A DNA stretch of 64,000 bases from Actinoplanes flavus. GTDB lineage: Bacteria; Actinomycetota; Actinomycetes; Mycobacteriales; Micromonosporaceae. Shown piece by piece: positions 16,454-24,175 of the stretch. Position 1 is the first letter of the stretch; each line of letters opens with the position of its first letter. The notes beneath the pieces were generated by a model. That model saw only the letters and a list, made by a program, of their open reading frames with translations. It had not been told where the DNA came from and did not search any database. A program made the translations under genes and the position numbers. The stretch lies in NCBI RefSeq assembly GCF_017592555.1, contig NZ_JAGFNS010000015.1, positions 62,001 through 126,000 of the forward strand. The letters are read 5' to 3'.

Positions 16454-16624
16454 ATGACGAACCGACACGAGCGCCTCAGGATGCAGCGCCGGATCCGCCT
16501 GGTGCTGGAGGAGCGGCGGGCGGCTTTCGCGGCGCGCGACGCCGAGCCGGCCGTCGACCCGGAGGCGACGATGGAGATCCCGCCACCGCAGCGTGCGGTG
16601 GGCCGGGTGACCGTGGAGTACTAA
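16454..16624 (+). CDS. Small basic conserved protein of unknown function
   Basis: 56 aa. The N-terminal half is highly basic and likely helical (TNRHERLRMQRRIRLVLEER); the C-terminal half is acidic and proline-containing, ending GRVTVEY. There is no signal peptide. AAGGGG lies 9 nt ahead of the ATG, a good ribosome-binding site. Its stop codon overlaps the stop codon of the convergent dapE gene. The charge pattern would fit nucleic-acid or protein binding, but this is inference. Confidence 0.6.
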   Translation: MTNRHERLRMQRRIRLVLEERRAAFAARDAEPAVDPEATMEIPPPQRAVGRVTVEY

Positions 16625-17691
16625 CCGGCGAGCCACCGGTAGAGGGTGGCCGCCCCGTCACGGATCTTGCCGATCTCGACGTGCTCGTCCGGCGCGTGGG
16701 CCAGCGCCGGATCGCCGGGACCGTAGTTGAGGGCCGGGATGCCGAGGGCCGCGAACCGGGCCACGTCGGTCCAGCCGAGTTTGGCGGCCGGTTCGATGCC
16801 GACGGCGGCGAGGAATTCGCGTGCCGGGGCGGCGTCGAGTCCGGGCCGGGCGCCGGGCGCCGAGTCGGTGATCTCCAGCTGGAACCCGTCGAAGACCTCA
16901 CGCAGGTGCTCGTGGGCCTGCTTCTCGGTACGGTCCGGGGCGAACCGCAGGTTGACCTCGACGCCGCACTCGTCCGGTACGACGTTGCCGGCCACACCCC
17001 CGAAGATCCGCACCGCGTTGAGGCCCTCCCGGTAGGTGCAGCCGTCGATGGTCACGGTCCGCGGGTGGTACGCCTCCAGCCGCCGCAGCACCTCACCGGC
17101 CGCGTGGATGGCGTTGACCCCGCGCCACGCCCGTGCCGTGTGCGCGCGCCGGCCCCGCAGGCTGACCTGCGCCGAGACCGTGCCCTGGCATCCGGCCTCC
17201 ACCGCCCCGTACGTCGGTTCGAGCAGCACCGCGAAGTCGGCCTGGAGCCACTTGGGGTGCGCCGCGGCGACCAGGTTGAGCCCGTTGTGCTCGGACTCGA
17301 TCTCCTCGGACTCGTAGAACAGGTAGGTGACGTCGTACCGGGGATCGGGCAGGGTGACGGCGAGGTGCAGGGCGAGGGCGACGCCGCCTTTCATGTCGGA
17401 GGCGCCGCAGCCGTAGATCAGGTCGTCGACGACGGTGGACGGCAGGTTGCCGTCGATCGGCACGGTGTCGAGGTGCCCGGCGAGGATGACCCGCTGGTCG
17501 CGGCCCAGTTTGGTCCGGGCCATCACGGTGTTGCCCACCCGGCGCACGGACAGGTGCCCGGCCCTGCGAAGGGCGTCCTCCACGCAGTCGGCGATCACCT
17601 TCTCGTCGCGGGACACGGACTCGACGTCGACCAGTGCGCGGGTCAGCACGACCGGGTCGACCAGCACGTCCGGGGTGAGCGGGTTGGCCAT
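16621..17691 (-). CDS. dapE: Succinyl-diaminopimelate desuccinylase
   Basis: 356 aa M20 zinc peptidase-fold enzyme that removes succinate from N-succinyl-L,L-diaminopimelate in lysine and peptidoglycan synthesis. Metal and catalytic motifs are AGHLDTVP (His, Asp), GCGASDMKGG (bridging Asp), ESEEIE (Glu-Glu) and LEPT, with a dimerisation domain between (RGRRAHTARAW). It is divergent from dapD, the gene two steps earlier in the pathway, with 67 bp between the starts, which strongly supports the substrate assignment over other M20 enzymes. Confidence 0.95.
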   Translation of the reverse strand: MANPLTPDVLVDPVVLTRALVDVESVSRDEKVIADCVEDALRRAGHLSVRRVGNTVMARTKLGRDQRVILAGHLDTVPIDGNLPSTVVDDLIYGCGASDMKGGVALALHLAVTLPDPRYDVTYLFYESEEIESEHNGLNLVAAAHPKWLQADFAVLLEPTYGAVEAGCQGTVSAQVSLRGRRAHTARAWRGVNAIHAAGEVLRRLEAYHPRTVTIDGCTYREGLNAVRIFGGVAGNVVPDECGVEVNLRFAPDRTEKQAHEHLREVFDGFQLEITDSAPGARPGLDAAPAREFLAAVGIEPAAKLGWTDVARFAALGIPALNYGPGDPALAHAPDEHVEIGKIRDGAATLYRWLAG

Positions 17692-17697
17692 GTGCGC

Positions 17698-17703
17698 ACC
17701 ATA
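17698..17703 (-). promoter_or_regulatory. Predicted leaderless -10 box of dapE
   Basis: TATGGT on the minus strand ends 6 nt before the dapE ATG at 17691. Confidence 0.5.
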
Positions 17704-17745
17704 CCGGGGTGACGCGACGCTCCCGATGACTCATCGAGGGTCCGG

Positions 17746-17751
17746 TAGGGT
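17746..17751 (+). promoter_or_regulatory. Predicted leaderless -10 box of dapD
   Basis: TAGGGT ends 7 nt before the dapD GTG at 17759. The two divergent dap promoters share the same short spacer. Confidence 0.5.
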
Positions 17752-17758
17752 TTCGCTC

Positions 17759-18706
17759 GTGGAAACCGCGATCTCGACTTCGCCCGCCTGGGGCATCGGC
17801 CTCGCCACCGTCACCGCCGAGGGACAGGTTCTGGACACCTGGTTCCCGGCCGGGCGCCTGGGTCTCGGCGAGGAGCCGGCCGACGTGCCGGTGCTGCCGG
17901 CCGGGCTGACCGGCCCGAAGCTGCTGCCCGGACTGAGCACCGTCGAGGTGCGGGTGGTGGTCAAGTCGCTGGCCGACCCGATCGCCGACGCCTCCGACGC
18001 GTACCTGCGACTGCACCTGCTGTCGCACCGGCTGGTCCGGCCCAACGAGCTGAACCTCGACGGCATCTTCGGCAAGCTGGCCAACGTCGCCTGGACGTCG
18101 GCCGGCCCGTGCCCGCCGGAGCGGGTGGACGAGCTGCGTCTCCTGGAGCGCGCCGCCGGCCGTCAGCTGACCGTCTTCGGGGTGGACAAGTTCCCCCGGA
18201 TGACCGACTACGTGGTGCCCTCGGGTGTGCGGATCGCCGACTCCGACCGGGTGCGCCTCGGCGCCCACCTGGCCTCCGGGACGACGATCATGCAGGAGGG
18301 ATTCGTCAACTTCAACGCGGGCACGCTCGGCACCTCGATGGTCGAGGGCCGGATCGTGCAGGGCGTGGTGGTCGGCGACGGCTCGGACATCGGGGGCGGC
18401 TCGTCGATCATGGGCACGCTCTCCGGCGGCGGCAAGGAGAAGGTGCGGATCGGCGAGCGCAGCCTGCTGGGCGCGAACGCGGGTGTCGGCATCTCGCTGG
18501 GCGACGACTGCGTGGTGGAGGCGGGTGTCTACATCACCGCCGCTTCCAAGGTCACGCTGCCCGACGGCCGGGTGGTGAAGGCCCTCGAGCTGTCCGGTGT
18601 GGACAATCTCCTGTTCTGGCGCAACTCGGTCTCCGGCGCGCTGGAGGCCCGTCCGCGCAAGGGCACCGGCATCGAGCTGAACTCGGCGCTGCACGCCAAC
18701 GACTAG
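17759..18706 (+). CDS. dapD: 2,3,4,5-tetrahydropyridine-2,6-dicarboxylate N-succinyltransferase (actinobacterial DapD)
   Basis: 315 aa. The protein has the alpha/beta N-terminal domain and a left-handed beta-helix made of hexapeptide repeats, seen in FNAGTLGTSMVEGRIVQGVV and GSDIGGGSSIMGTLSGGG, ending ARPRKGTGIELNSALHAND. It transfers succinyl from succinyl-CoA to tetrahydrodipicolinate. The sequence matches the longer actinobacterial type rather than the E. coli type. GTG at 17759 is in frame, leaderless, and gives the expected ETAISTSPAWGIGLATVT opening. Its stop overlaps that of convergent lysG by 4 bp. Confidence 0.95.
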   Translation: METAISTSPAWGIGLATVTAEGQVLDTWFPAGRLGLGEEPADVPVLPAGLTGPKLLPGLSTVEVRVVVKSLADPIADASDAYLRLHLLSHRLVRPNELNLDGIFGKLANVAWTSAGPCPPERVDELRLLERAAGRQLTVFGVDKFPRMTDYVVPSGVRIADSDRVRLGAHLASGTTIMQEGFVNFNAGTLGTSMVEGRIVQGVVVGDGSDIGGGSSIMGTLSGGGKEKVRIGERSLLGANAGVGISLGDDCVVEAGVYITAASKVTLPDGRVVKALELSGVDNLLFWRNSVSGALEARPRKGTGIELNSALHAND

Positions 18707-19527
18707 TCCCTGATCAGCGCTTGGGCGGCCGCCGTGCGAACGGCGGCCGTCAGTGTGTCCAGGGCTTTCGAGGAGAGCCGCCAGCACTGCCAGTAGAGCG
18801 GGACGTCGAGGTGCCGGCCGGGCCGGATCTCGACGAGGCGGCCGGCGTCGAGATGCGGCCGGGCCTCCTGCTCGTAGAGCATGCCCCAGCCCAGGCCGAG
18901 CAGCAGGGCGTGGTTGAAGCTCGCGGTGGCCGGGACGTAGTGGACCGGCGGGTCGTAGCGGGCGGTCAGGAAGCGGTGCTGGATCCGGTCCTTGCGGTTG
19001 AAGGCGAGCAGTGGCGTCTGGTTCAGGTCGGTGATGTCCAGGCCGGGCGCGGCCACCGCGAGGTACCGCATGACGCCCAGCCGCTCCACCCGGCAGCCCT
19101 GGACCGGCTGGTGGTCGGCGGTCACGGCGGCCATCGCGGTGCCGCTGCGCAGCAGGTCGGCGGTGTGGTCCTGGTCGTCGGTGTGTAGTTCGAAGAGCAC
19201 GCCGGGCACCTGCTGGAGCACCGGGAGGAACCAGCTGTCCAGCGAGTCGGCGTTGACCACCACGGACAGCCGGGTGTCGCCGCGGGCCTGGTCCAGCGCC
19301 TCCCGTTCGAGCAGCGCCACCTGGCCGGCGAACCGGACCAGCGCCTCGCCGGAGGTGGTCGCCGTGCACGGTTTGGCGCGGCGCACCAGCACCTGGCCGA
19401 CGGACTGCTCCAGCGCCTTGATCCGCTGGCTGACCGCGGACGGCGTGACGTGCAGCACTCTCGCCGCCGCCTCGAAACTGCCCTGCTCGACGACCGCCAG
19501 GAAGGTCGCCAACTGCACCTGATCCAC
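18703..19527 (-). CDS. lysG: LysR-type regulator of lysine export
   Basis: 274 aa of the ArgP/LysG/IciA branch. The N-terminal winged helix is VQLATFLAVVEQGSFEAAAR plus VTPSAVSQRIKALEQ; the rest is an amino-acid-sensing periplasmic-binding-like domain (residues about 90-274). In Corynebacterium glutamicum LysG activates lysE when lysine or arginine accumulates. Here it is divergent from a LysE exporter and convergent with dapD, which makes the same role likely. It would act on the 70-bp intergenic region that holds an inverted repeat. Confidence 0.92.
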   Translation of the reverse strand: MDQVQLATFLAVVEQGSFEAAARVLHVTPSAVSQRIKALEQSVGQVLVRRAKPCTATTSGEALVRFAGQVALLEREALDQARGDTRLSVVVNADSLDSWFLPVLQQVPGVLFELHTDDQDHTADLLRSGTAMAAVTADHQPVQGCRVERLGVMRYLAVAAPGLDITDLNQTPLLAFNRKDRIQHRFLTARYDPPVHYVPATASFNHALLLGLGWGMLYEQEARPHLDAGRLVEIRPGRHLDVPLYWQCWRLSSKALDTLTAAVRTAAAQALIRD

Positions 19528-19537
19528 GTTAGGAAAT

Positions 19538-19561
19538 CTAATCCATCCTCAAAATGATTAG
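19538..19561. promoter_or_regulatory. Likely LysG operator
   Basis: CTAATC (19538-19543) and GATTAG (19556-19561) form a 6-bp inverted repeat with a 12-bp A/T-rich spacer, and a TTAG-N5-CTAA repeat overlaps it on the lysG side. It lies centred between the two divergent starts, as expected for LysR-type control. Confidence 0.55.
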
Positions 19562-19585
19562 CTGGAGACGCCCGTAGGTGGTGAC

Positions 19586-19591
19586 TAGCGT
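19586..19591 (+). promoter_or_regulatory. Predicted leaderless -10 box of lysE
   Basis: TAGCGT ends 6 nt before the lysE ATG at 19598. No strong -35 hexamer is seen, which fits an activator-dependent promoter. Confidence 0.5.
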
Positions 19592-19597
19592 CGAGGC

Positions 19598-20197
19598 ATG
19601 CTCGCCTCCGCTTTCGCCGGTTTTGTCGCTTCCGCTGTGCTGATCATCGCGATCGGCGCCCAGAACGCGTTCGTCCTGCGCCAAGGGCTGCGCCGGGAAC
19701 ACGTACTCCCGGTGGTGTTGACCTGTGCCCTCTCCGACCTCGCGCTGATCTCCGCGGGTATCGCCGGGCTCGGCGCGGTCCTGACCGCGCGCCCCGAGCT
19801 GATCGCGGCGATCCGCTGGGCCGGGGCCGCGTTCCTGCTCGGCTACGCGGTGCTCGCGGCGCGCCGCGCGATGCGCCCGGAGGTCCTCGATCCGGCCGGG
19901 AAGGCGCCGGCGACGCTGCGCGCCACCCTGCTCACCTGCCTCGCCCTGACCTATCTCAACCCGCACGTCTACCTGGACACCGTGCTGCTGCTCGGTTCGG
20001 TGGCGCAGCAGCATCCGCACCGGTGGCTGTTCGGGCTGGGCGCGTCCGCCGCCAGCCTGGCCTGGTTCGTCGGCCTCGGCCTGGGCGCGCGCCGGCTGGC
20101 CCCGGTGCTCGCCCGGCCCGGCTCGTGGCGGGTGCTCGACGGCTCGATCGCGCTGGTCATGGCCGCCCTCGGCATCACGCTGATCATGCAAGCTTGA
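19598..20197 (+). CDS. lysE: L-lysine/arginine exporter, LysE family
   Basis: 199 aa, about six hydrophobic segments. It begins LASAFAGFVASAVLIIAIGA and includes the family hallmark GAQNAFVLRQGLRREH and CLALTYLNPHVYLDTVLLLG. LysE proteins expel excess L-lysine and L-arginine. The gene is divergent from lysG and just downstream of the dapE/dapD pair. The TGA stop overlaps the -35 box of the following MerR-clamp gene. Confidence 0.93.
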   Translation: MLASAFAGFVASAVLIIAIGAQNAFVLRQGLRREHVLPVVLTCALSDLALISAGIAGLGAVLTARPELIAAIRWAGAAFLLGYAVLAARRAMRPEVLDPAGKAPATLRATLLTCLALTYLNPHVYLDTVLLLGSVAQQHPHRWLFGLGASAASLAWFVGLGLGARRLAPVLARPGSWRVLDGSIALVMAALGITLIMQA

Positions 20198-20224
20198 CTC
20201 TCCACCAGGTCGAGACACCAGGGT
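20194..20224 (+). promoter_or_regulatory. MerR-type promoter with 19-bp spacer
   Basis: TTGACT (20194-20199) and CAGGGT (20219-20224) are 19 bp apart, the over-long spacer typical of MerR-controlled promoters. The spacer holds an imperfect dyad (CTCTCCACC/GGTCGAGA). CTCTCCAC at 20198-20205 is also the exact complement of GTGGAGAG at 20233-20240, which includes the ribosome-binding site, so the leader could fold over it. Confidence 0.6.
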
Positions 20225-20244
20225 TCAGGGACGTGGAGAGCGAC

Positions 20245-21285
20245 ATGCGAGGCATCGGCGAGGCGGCGCGGGCGAGCGGGCTGAGCGTCAGCGCGCTGCG
20301 GTTCTACGACGGCGCGGGCGTGCTGGTCCCGGCCGCGGTGGACCCGGTCACCGGCTATCGCCGGTACACCGCGGAGCAGATCCGGGCCGCCCGGCTCATC
20401 GCCGGCCTGCGGCGGGTGGGCATGCCCGTCGCCGAGATCGCGGAGGCGGTGCGAGACCTCGACGACCCCGCTTCGGTACGGGTGAGGCTGGACGATCACC
20501 TGGCCCGCCTGGAGGCCAGTCTCGCCGACGCCAGACGTGAGCTTCTCCGCCTGCACACCCTGCTCGATCTGGAGGAGAACCTGATGACCCGCATCACCCT
20601 GTCCGCCACCGACCTGACCGCGGCACTCGACGCCGTGCTGTTCGCAGCGGTGGGCGCCACCGACCCGATGCCGGCCGGCGTGCTCGCCGAGACCGGCGAC
20701 GGCGACCTCACGCTGGTCGCCACCGACCGCTACCGGATCGCCGTGGCCACCACCCGGGCCGTCGTGGAGGGCTCGGCCGCCCGGCTGTTCCTCCCCCTCG
20801 ACCTGGCCCGGGACCTGCGCGGCCTCGGCGGCGGTGAGGTCACACTGGACCTGACCGCCGACCGGGTGACCGCGCGCGCCGGTGACCGGACCGTCGAGGG
20901 CAAACCGCTCGACCTGGAGTTCCCGGACTGGCGGCGGCTGATCGCGGCCGGCCCGGAGAGCCGCCGGGTCACCGTCGACGTGGCCGAGCTGCGCGGCCTG
21001 CTCGACGGCGCTCCGGTGATCGACCGCGAGCACGAGGGCCGGGCGTACCCGGTCTCGGTCCTCACCGTCGACCCGTCCGGCGGTGTGCGGTTCGCCGGCG
21101 CCGACGAGTGGGCCGCCGACACCGAGGCGCACGTCGCGGTGAACCGGGAGTTCCTGCTCGAGGCGCTGGACGCGGGCGAGGCCGGGCAGCTGGTGCTGGA
21201 GCTGGACGGCCCGGTCCGTCCCCTGGCGCTTCGGGGGCTGACCAGTGAATCCCGCTTCTCGCTCCTGATGCCGGTCCGCCACTGA
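20245..21285 (+). CDS. MerR regulator fused to DNA polymerase III beta-clamp domains
   Basis: 346 aa. Residues 1-70 are a MerR winged helix (IGEAARASGLSVSALRFYD, YRRYTAEQIRAARLIAGLRR), and 75-115 a coiled-coil dimer helix. From about 115 the sequence is clamp-like: LTLVATDRYRIAVATTR matches the LxxVATDxxRLA strand of DnaN domain 2, LEFPDWRRLI starts domain 3, and the end FSLLMPVRH matches the DnaN terminus. A full DnaN has three domains in about 370 residues, so here domain 1 seems replaced by the DNA-binding module. ATG at 20245 has GGAGAG 5 nt ahead; a GTG at 20233 is the alternative. Role unknown; autoregulation is likely. Confidence 0.85.
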   Translation: MRGIGEAARASGLSVSALRFYDGAGVLVPAAVDPVTGYRRYTAEQIRAARLIAGLRRVGMPVAEIAEAVRDLDDPASVRVRLDDHLARLEASLADARRELLRLHTLLDLEENLMTRITLSATDLTAALDAVLFAAVGATDPMPAGVLAETGDGDLTLVATDRYRIAVATTRAVVEGSAARLFLPLDLARDLRGLGGGEVTLDLTADRVTARAGDRTVEGKPLDLEFPDWRRLIAAGPESRRVTVDVAELRGLLDGAPVIDREHEGRAYPVSVLTVDPSGGVRFAGADEWAADTEAHVAVNREFLLEALDAGEAGQLVLELDGPVRPLALRGLTSESRFSLLMPVRH

Positions 21286-21367
21286 CTCTGGTAACCGTTC
21301 AGCCACAGTCCGGCACCGGTCCTGGAAAGGCCGTGGGATCGAGTCGCTGTTCACCAGGCTCTGCGGA

Positions 21368-21373
21368 TACTTT
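21368..21373 (+). promoter_or_regulatory. Predicted leaderless -10 box of the methyltransferase gene
   Basis: TACTTT ends 6 nt before the GTG at 21380. Confidence 0.5.
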
Positions 21374-21379
21374 CTGTCC

Positions 21380-22129
21380 GTGCGCAGCAACCGGCAGGAG
21401 GAAGAGCTCAACGCCGCGACCACCGGCGCCTCCATGACCGGGTGGGAGTTCGCCTGGCTGGACGGCCTGGCCGTGGCGTCGGAGCCGTCCTGGTCGTACC
21501 TCGAACTGGTCCGGCCGTTGATGCGCCGCGCGACGAGCGTCCTCGACCTCGACACCGGCGGCGGTGAGCTGCTCGCCGAGCTGGCCCCGCTGCCGCCGCA
21601 CACCGTCGCGGTGGAGACGTGGGCGCGCAACACTCCGGCCGCCCGCGAGCGGCTCACCCCGTTCGGGGTCGAGGTGCAGACCGAGCTGCCGTCCGAGGAG
21701 AACGAGTTCGACCTCGTCCTGAGCCGGCACGGACGGCTGCCCGCGGCCGACATCGCCCGGCTGCTCAAGCCCGGCGGCGTGCTGCTCACCCAGCAGGTGG
21801 GCAGCTCCGACCTGGCCGATCTCAACGTCGCCCTCGGCGCCCCGCCCCCGCATCCGCGGCGGTGGGACGCCGAGGTCGCGGTGGCCGCGCTCCAGTCGGC
21901 CGGGCTGCGGGTCACCGAGGTCCGGGAGGAGCATCCGCTCCTCACCTTCCGGGACATCGTCGCGGTGGTCCATCATCTGCGCACGGTGCCCTGGCAGATC
22001 CGCGACTTCACCCCCCATCGGTACGAACGGGAGCTCGCGCGGTTGTCCGCGCACATCCGGTCGCGGGGCGAATTCGTGGTGCGTGCGCACCGGTTCCTGG
22101 TCCGGGCCGAGCGGCCGACAGAGGCATAG
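21380..22129 (+). CDS. Class I SAM-dependent methyltransferase
   Basis: 249 aa. Motif I is VLDLDTGGGELLAEL (D-x-G-x-G-G/E), followed by an acidic second-strand end (VAVETWARN), the motif near FDLVLSRHGRLPAADIARLL and LKPGGVLLTQQVG. This is the core of small-molecule methyltransferases (type 11/25). The N-terminal region WEFAWLDGLAVASEPSWSY may shape the substrate pocket. Substrate is unknown, and the neighbours do not point to one. Confidence 0.88.
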   Translation: MRSNRQEEELNAATTGASMTGWEFAWLDGLAVASEPSWSYLELVRPLMRRATSVLDLDTGGGELLAELAPLPPHTVAVETWARNTPAARERLTPFGVEVQTELPSEENEFDLVLSRHGRLPAADIARLLKPGGVLLTQQVGSSDLADLNVALGAPPPHPRRWDAEVAVAALQSAGLRVTEVREEHPLLTFRDIVAVVHHLRTVPWQIRDFTPHRYERELARLSAHIRSRGEFVVRAHRFLVRAERPTEA

Positions 22130-22629
22130 GTCGCAAGCCTCTTTCAGGGGAACGGCACTGCGCGTTGGGTGACCCGTTCGGGTTCCGGCCGGGAGATTCC
22201 TTCCCGGACAGTGTGTGGAATCGGCCCCGAAACTTCACGTTTCAAGCTTCGATCCGGGGTCGTACGGTGCCGCCGGACGATCCGAACCGAGCTCGGCATT
22301 GCGTCCGGCCCGAACGCCTGCCCACCACCATCGCCCCAGGTGGATGCGGGTCACGTGGATCTCCATGACGGTCCGCAGTGGCCGGTGCGGTGAACGCCGT
22401 CACGCCTGCGGGGTAACCGGGACGGATCGCGTCCGCCGCCGTCTCGCACGCAACAGGGGGACGGTACGGACGATCGTCGGGTCGGGACGGGTCAGTCATC
22501 TTTGTCGCAGCGCCGAGCGGCCCCGTGGGCCCCGGTGACATCCGATTAACGACGTGCACCCCGAAACGGTCGCTCACGACTCCGTTCGGGTGTGGCACTC
22601 GCCTACCCCGTTCCAGGAGGAACCTCCCC
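22130..22629. other. 500-bp gene-free region upstream of the secreted-protein cluster
   Basis: No credible gene is seen. An imperfect hairpin (22557-22592; AACGG pairing with CCGTT and flanking CCC/GGG) precedes the AGGAGG ribosome-binding site of the gene at 22630, so a structured leader is possible. No clear promoter hexamers were identified. Confidence 0.5.
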
Positions 22630-23157
22630 ATGCCCAAGTACACCAAGCGCTCCGCAGCCATCATCACCGCCGGCATCGTGGTCGTCGGCGGAGCGGGCGC
22701 CGCGTACGCCTGGACGCTCAAGGGCTCCGGCTCCGCTTCGGCCACGGCGAGCACCGTCAACACCCTCAGCGTGTCGGAGGTCTCCTCCACCCCGCTCGTT
22801 CCCGGAACCACGGCCGACGTCAAGTTCAAGGTCAGCAACCCGAACGCCTTCCCGGTCGAGGTGACCGGCGTGACCTTCACCAACGTCACCACCACCACGC
22901 AGGGTTGCTCGGGCAACCACGTCCAGATCCTCACCGGAGAGCTGCCCGCACCGGTCGAGGACGTGACCGTCCCGGCGAAGACGGGCGACACCAATGGCAC
23001 GAAGGACATCACCTACGCGAAGTCGCTGAAGCTGAAGAACAACGCGCCGAACGAGTGCATCGGCGCGAAGTTCACCTTCACCGTCGCGGTCGACGCGCAG
23101 ACCGTCGGCCATGAGGGTGGCAACGGCAACGGCAACGGCAACGGCAACAACAGCTGA
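22630..23157 (+). CDS. Secreted or anchored Cys-pair beta-sandwich protein 1, Gly-Asn tail
   Basis: 175 aa. A hydrophobic N-terminus (ITAGIVVVGGAGAAYAWTLK) is followed by a Ser/Ala spacer and one domain with VPGTTADVKFKVSNPNAFPV and EVTGVTF. Two cysteines (GCSGNH and NECIGAKFTF) probably form a disulfide. It ends in a GNGNGN-type tail. The N-terminus is reminiscent of SipW-dependent TasA-like signals, but there is no adjacent signal peptidase or sortase and the similarity is weak. A strong AGGAGG ribosome-binding site suggests high expression. Founder gene of a cluster of related proteins up to 25743; function unknown. Confidence 0.8.
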   Translation: MPKYTKRSAAIITAGIVVVGGAGAAYAWTLKGSGSASATASTVNTLSVSEVSSTPLVPGTTADVKFKVSNPNAFPVEVTGVTFTNVTTTTQGCSGNHVQILTGELPAPVEDVTVPAKTGDTNGTKDITYAKSLKLKNNAPNECIGAKFTFTVAVDAQTVGHEGGNGNGNGNGNNS

Positions 23158-23165
23158 GCCCACCG

Positions 23166-23198
23166 CGGGAGGGCCTCCGGAGGGAGGTCCTCCCGTTT
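23166..23198 (+). terminator. Intrinsic terminator after secreted protein 1
   Basis: Arms 23166-23178 and 23183-23195 form a 13-bp stem with one G-T wobble and a GGAG loop, followed by TTT. It would separate high expression of the first gene from the rest of the cluster. Confidence 0.75.
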
Positions 23199-23232
23199 CG
23201 CGTTCTCCCTTCGACAGACAGGAAGTGGCAAC

Positions 23233-23724
23233 GTGCGCACTTGGGGCCTGCGAACCCGATCCGTTCTCGCGGTGGTCGCCACCACCGCACTGGTGGCGGC
23301 CGGTGGGGCGGCATGGGCGTGGAGTCTCGGCGGATCCGGCACCGGATCCGTCAGCGCGGCAACCGTCGTCGATCTGAAACTCAGCGCGCGGCCCGACCCG
23401 AGGGCTCCGCTCCATCCAGGAGTGATCACCGACCTCAGCGTCACGGTCCGCAATGACAACATCTTCCCCATCCGCGTCACCGCGATCCGCCCGGGCAACG
23501 GCCCCACCCAGGTGGACCAGGAACATCGCGACGCCGGTTGCCTTCGCTCCGGTGTCTCGCTGACCCAGCAGGGCTTCGGCGTCTCGTGGCGGGTACCGGC
23601 CGGGGCCAGCCGCGGATTCGTGATCTCGGAGGCCATCCGGATGACGAATGACGCCGACAACGCTTGCCAGGGCGCCACCTTCACCGTGCCGCTGACCGCC
23701 AGCGGAGTGAACGATGATGTTTGA
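23233..23724 (+). CDS. Secreted or anchored Cys-pair beta-sandwich protein 2
   Basis: 163 aa. The hydrophobic segment VLAVVATTALVAAGGAAWAW leads into a domain with HPGVITDLSVTVRNDNIFPI, then RVTAIRPGNGP, DAGCLRSGVSLTQQGFGVSW, and NACQGATFTVPLTASG. Layout and cysteine positions match proteins 1, 3 and 5 of the cluster. GTG start with GGAAG upstream. It overlaps the next gene by 11 bp, indicating co-translation. No catalytic residues are apparent; a structural or surface role is the simplest reading. Confidence 0.8.
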   Translation: MRTWGLRTRSVLAVVATTALVAAGGAAWAWSLGGSGTGSVSAATVVDLKLSARPDPRAPLHPGVITDLSVTVRNDNIFPIRVTAIRPGNGPTQVDQEHRDAGCLRSGVSLTQQGFGVSWRVPAGASRGFVISEAIRMTNDADNACQGATFTVPLTASGVNDDV

Positions 23725-24175
23725 TTTCCATCGCGCCCTGACGGTCAAACGGTGGGTGGCCTGCGGAACGGCCGTGGCCTGCGTCTGGGCCACGGCCGGT
23801 TCGTATGGGTCCGGAACCGAGTTCACACCGGTCGGGACCTACGCGTTCACCGTCGACGGTTCCCCGATGCGGAACCTTCATCCGGGCGCCGTCGCGCGGA
23901 CCCGGGTGACCGTGGCGAATCCGTTCCCGTTCCCCATCAGCGTGCGCTCGATCGAGGCGCGACCGGCCTCGGCGTCGGCGCGGCGCTGCAAGCCGGTGGC
24001 GACCAACCTGCGGGTCGGCCCACACCGTGGATGGCTACCGCTGACCGTGCCGGCACACGGACGCCGAAGTGCTGGGGAGTTCGAGATCATGATGCCGAAC
24101 ACGGCAGCCGACACGTGCCAGAGCGTGACATTCCGCCTGACGATCACCGCCACCGCGACGAGGGTGAAGCGATGA
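23714..24175 (+). CDS. Secreted or anchored Cys-pair beta-sandwich protein 3
   Basis: 153 aa. A short hydrophobic N-terminus (RWVACGTAVACVWATAGSYG) is followed by a domain with LHPGAVARTRVTVANPFPFP, ISVRSIEARP, RRCKPVATNLRVG and DTCQSVTFRLTITATA. It keeps the PG...V.V.NPFPFP.SV pattern and the Cys pair of its paralogues but is the most diverged and most basic. The stop overlaps the next ATG (ATGA). The N-terminal segment is weaker than in the others; membrane retention is possible. Confidence 0.75.
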   Translation: MMFDFHRALTVKRWVACGTAVACVWATAGSYGSGTEFTPVGTYAFTVDGSPMRNLHPGAVARTRVTVANPFPFPISVRSIEARPASASARRCKPVATNLRVGPHRGWLPLTVPAHGRRSAGEFEIMMPNTAADTCQSVTFRLTITATATRVKR

